The notes under the pieces: generated by a model
Database searches by the model: none
The model's input: only the letters and a program-made list of their open reading frames with translations
Told to the model about the DNA's origin: nothing
Source: CAZEGC01 sp964511635
GTDB taxonomy: Bacteria; Patescibacteriota; Saccharimonadia; Saccharimonadales; Saccharimonadaceae
DNA length: 21,033 bases
Reading direction: 5' to 3'
NCBI GenBank assembly: GCA_964511635.1
Contig: CAZEGC010000013.1
Location: 1 to 21,033 of the forward strand
Shown here: one piece after another, positions 20,493 to 21,033 of the stretch
Layout of the letters: every line of letters begins with the position of its first letter
Position numbering within the stretch: the first letter of the stretch is position 1
Program-made: the position numbers and the translations under genes

Positions 20493-21033
20493 ATGATTGA
20501 GCAGGTCACAATCACACACCACATTCAAAAGTATATTATTGGGACTTTGCTAGGGTGTGAGTACGCTCGCTTTCGTGACCTACGTCCGCCAAAAACCGAT
20601 ACAAATTTATTTAGCTATCATTTAAAAGTTTTGATGAGTGGCGGCTGGATCGAAAAAACGCCTGATGGCTATACGCTTTCCATGAAAGGCCTGTCGTATG
20701 TCGATAGGGTAAGCACGGCAAAAAATACGGTGCGAAAGCAGCCAAAAATCATCACGATGTTGCTGCTACAGAATCCAGATGGTGAAGTCTTGGTGCAAAA
20801 ACGTACCAAGCAACCGTATATTAATAGGTGGACACTTCCCTATGGCAAATTACATATCGAGGATGAATCATTACAATCAGCTGCACTACGAGAGGCAAAA
20901 GAAAAATTAAATCTTGATCTAACAAACTTGAAGCATGCGGGCGATGCATACATTAGGGTGCGTATGAATGATGAAATGTTATCCACTACGTTAGCGCATA
21001 TTTTTTACAAAGAAATTGCTAGCTATGAACCGA
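20493..21033 (+). CDS. Winged-helix domain fused to Nudix hydrolase domain, partial
   Basis: 180 codons are visible from ATG 20493 to the right edge, and the C-terminus is missing. Residues about 8-75 are a winged helix (FRDLRPPKTDTNLFSYHLKVLMSGGWIEKTPDGYTLSMKGLSYV). Residues about 84-180 are a Nudix domain (KIITMLLLQNPDGEVLVQKR, WTLPYGKL). The Nudix box from G118 is degenerate: one extra residue before RE (R133, E134), E137 kept, and Lys138 and Asn140 where Glu and Gly are usual. It may be a nucleotide-sensing regulator rather than an efficient hydrolase. It differs from NrtR regulators, which have Nudix first and the winged helix last. There is no strong Shine-Dalgarno sequence. A palindrome in its promoter suggests autoregulation. 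Confidence 0.87.
   Translation, partial: MIEQVTITHHIQKYIIGTLLGCEYARFRDLRPPKTDTNLFSYHLKVLMSGGWIEKTPDGYTLSMKGLSYVDRVSTAKNTVRKQPKIITMLLLQNPDGEVLVQKRTKQPYINRWTLPYGKLHIEDESLQSAALREAKEKLNLDLTNLKHAGDAYIRVRMNDEMLSTTLAHIFYKEIASYEP

Noticed and set aside
1..21033. tRNA genes, CRISPR arrays, insertion sequences, prophage
   Set aside because: Reading both strands by eye I found no T-loop plus acceptor-stem pattern, no regularly spaced repeats, and no transposase, integrase or phage-like proteins.

Overview
The window looks like part of a draft or metagenome-assembled genome of a Candidatus Patescibacteria (CPR) bacterium, most likely Candidatus Saccharibacteria (TM7). This is inference. It rests on short, tightly packed genes, an archaeal-type AspRS without the bacterial GAD insertion, a VKOR plus DsbA-like oxidative folding pair, many apparently leaderless genes, and UGA used as an ordinary stop (the histidine kinase and the GlsB-like gene end in TGA), which argues against the code-25 Gracilibacteria/SR1. 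Two runs of exactly 100 N (6172-6271 and 8954-9053) are scaffold gaps of unknown true length. Each one interrupts a gene.

Layout. 1-1869 (-): a two-gene ABC exporter of the NatAB/YhaQP type; the permease runs off the left edge. 1900-3955 (-): a redox operon of ArsR-type regulator, luciferase-like flavin monooxygenase and F420-reductase-like NAD(P)-binding protein, with two small palindromes over its promoter. 4135-4830 (+): a very acidic small protein and a GlsB/YeaQ-type membrane stress protein, closed by a terminator. 4863-6999 (-): a Crp/Fnr regulator whose start codon lies in a 13-bp inverted repeat, a VKOR homologue, and an unrecognised protein cut by the first gap. 7210-10028 (+): a PAP2 phosphatase, a CHASE-domain histidine kinase whose phosphoacceptor region is lost in the second gap, and a single-domain response regulator. 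10025-10693 (-): a second Crp/Fnr regulator. 10832-11582 (+): three very small ORFs with good ribosome binding sites, ending at a terminator shared with a convergent DsbA-like gene (11613-12365, -). 12447-14812 (+): a CBS-domain membrane protein and the AspRS. 14976-15633 (+): a YtxG/YtxH-like pair behind a near-consensus CRP box, then a terminator. 15672-16827: YajQ (+) convergent with a UlaG-like metallo-hydrolase (-). 16982-19127 (+): a secreted two-cysteine protein, a one-pass membrane protein, TsaC and TrmB. 19163-21033: a CYTH plus uridine-kinase-like fusion (-) divergent from a winged-helix plus Nudix protein (+, cut by the right edge), with a 15-bp palindrome between them.

Functional themes are envelope and redox homeostasis (exporter, VKOR/DsbA, PAP2, GlsB, YtxGH), signal input (histidine kinase, response regulator, two Crp/Fnr proteins, ArsR, winged-helix Nudix) and tRNA biology (AspRS, TsaC, TrmB). 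No tRNA, rRNA, CRISPR array, insertion sequence or phage gene was recognised, and outside the N gaps no stretch over 300 bases lacks a gene. The most distinctive points are the regulatory palindromes on the Crp/Fnr and winged-helix Nudix genes, the CYTH-kinase fusion, the small-ORF cluster, and a split between leaderless lead genes and Shine-Dalgarno downstream genes.
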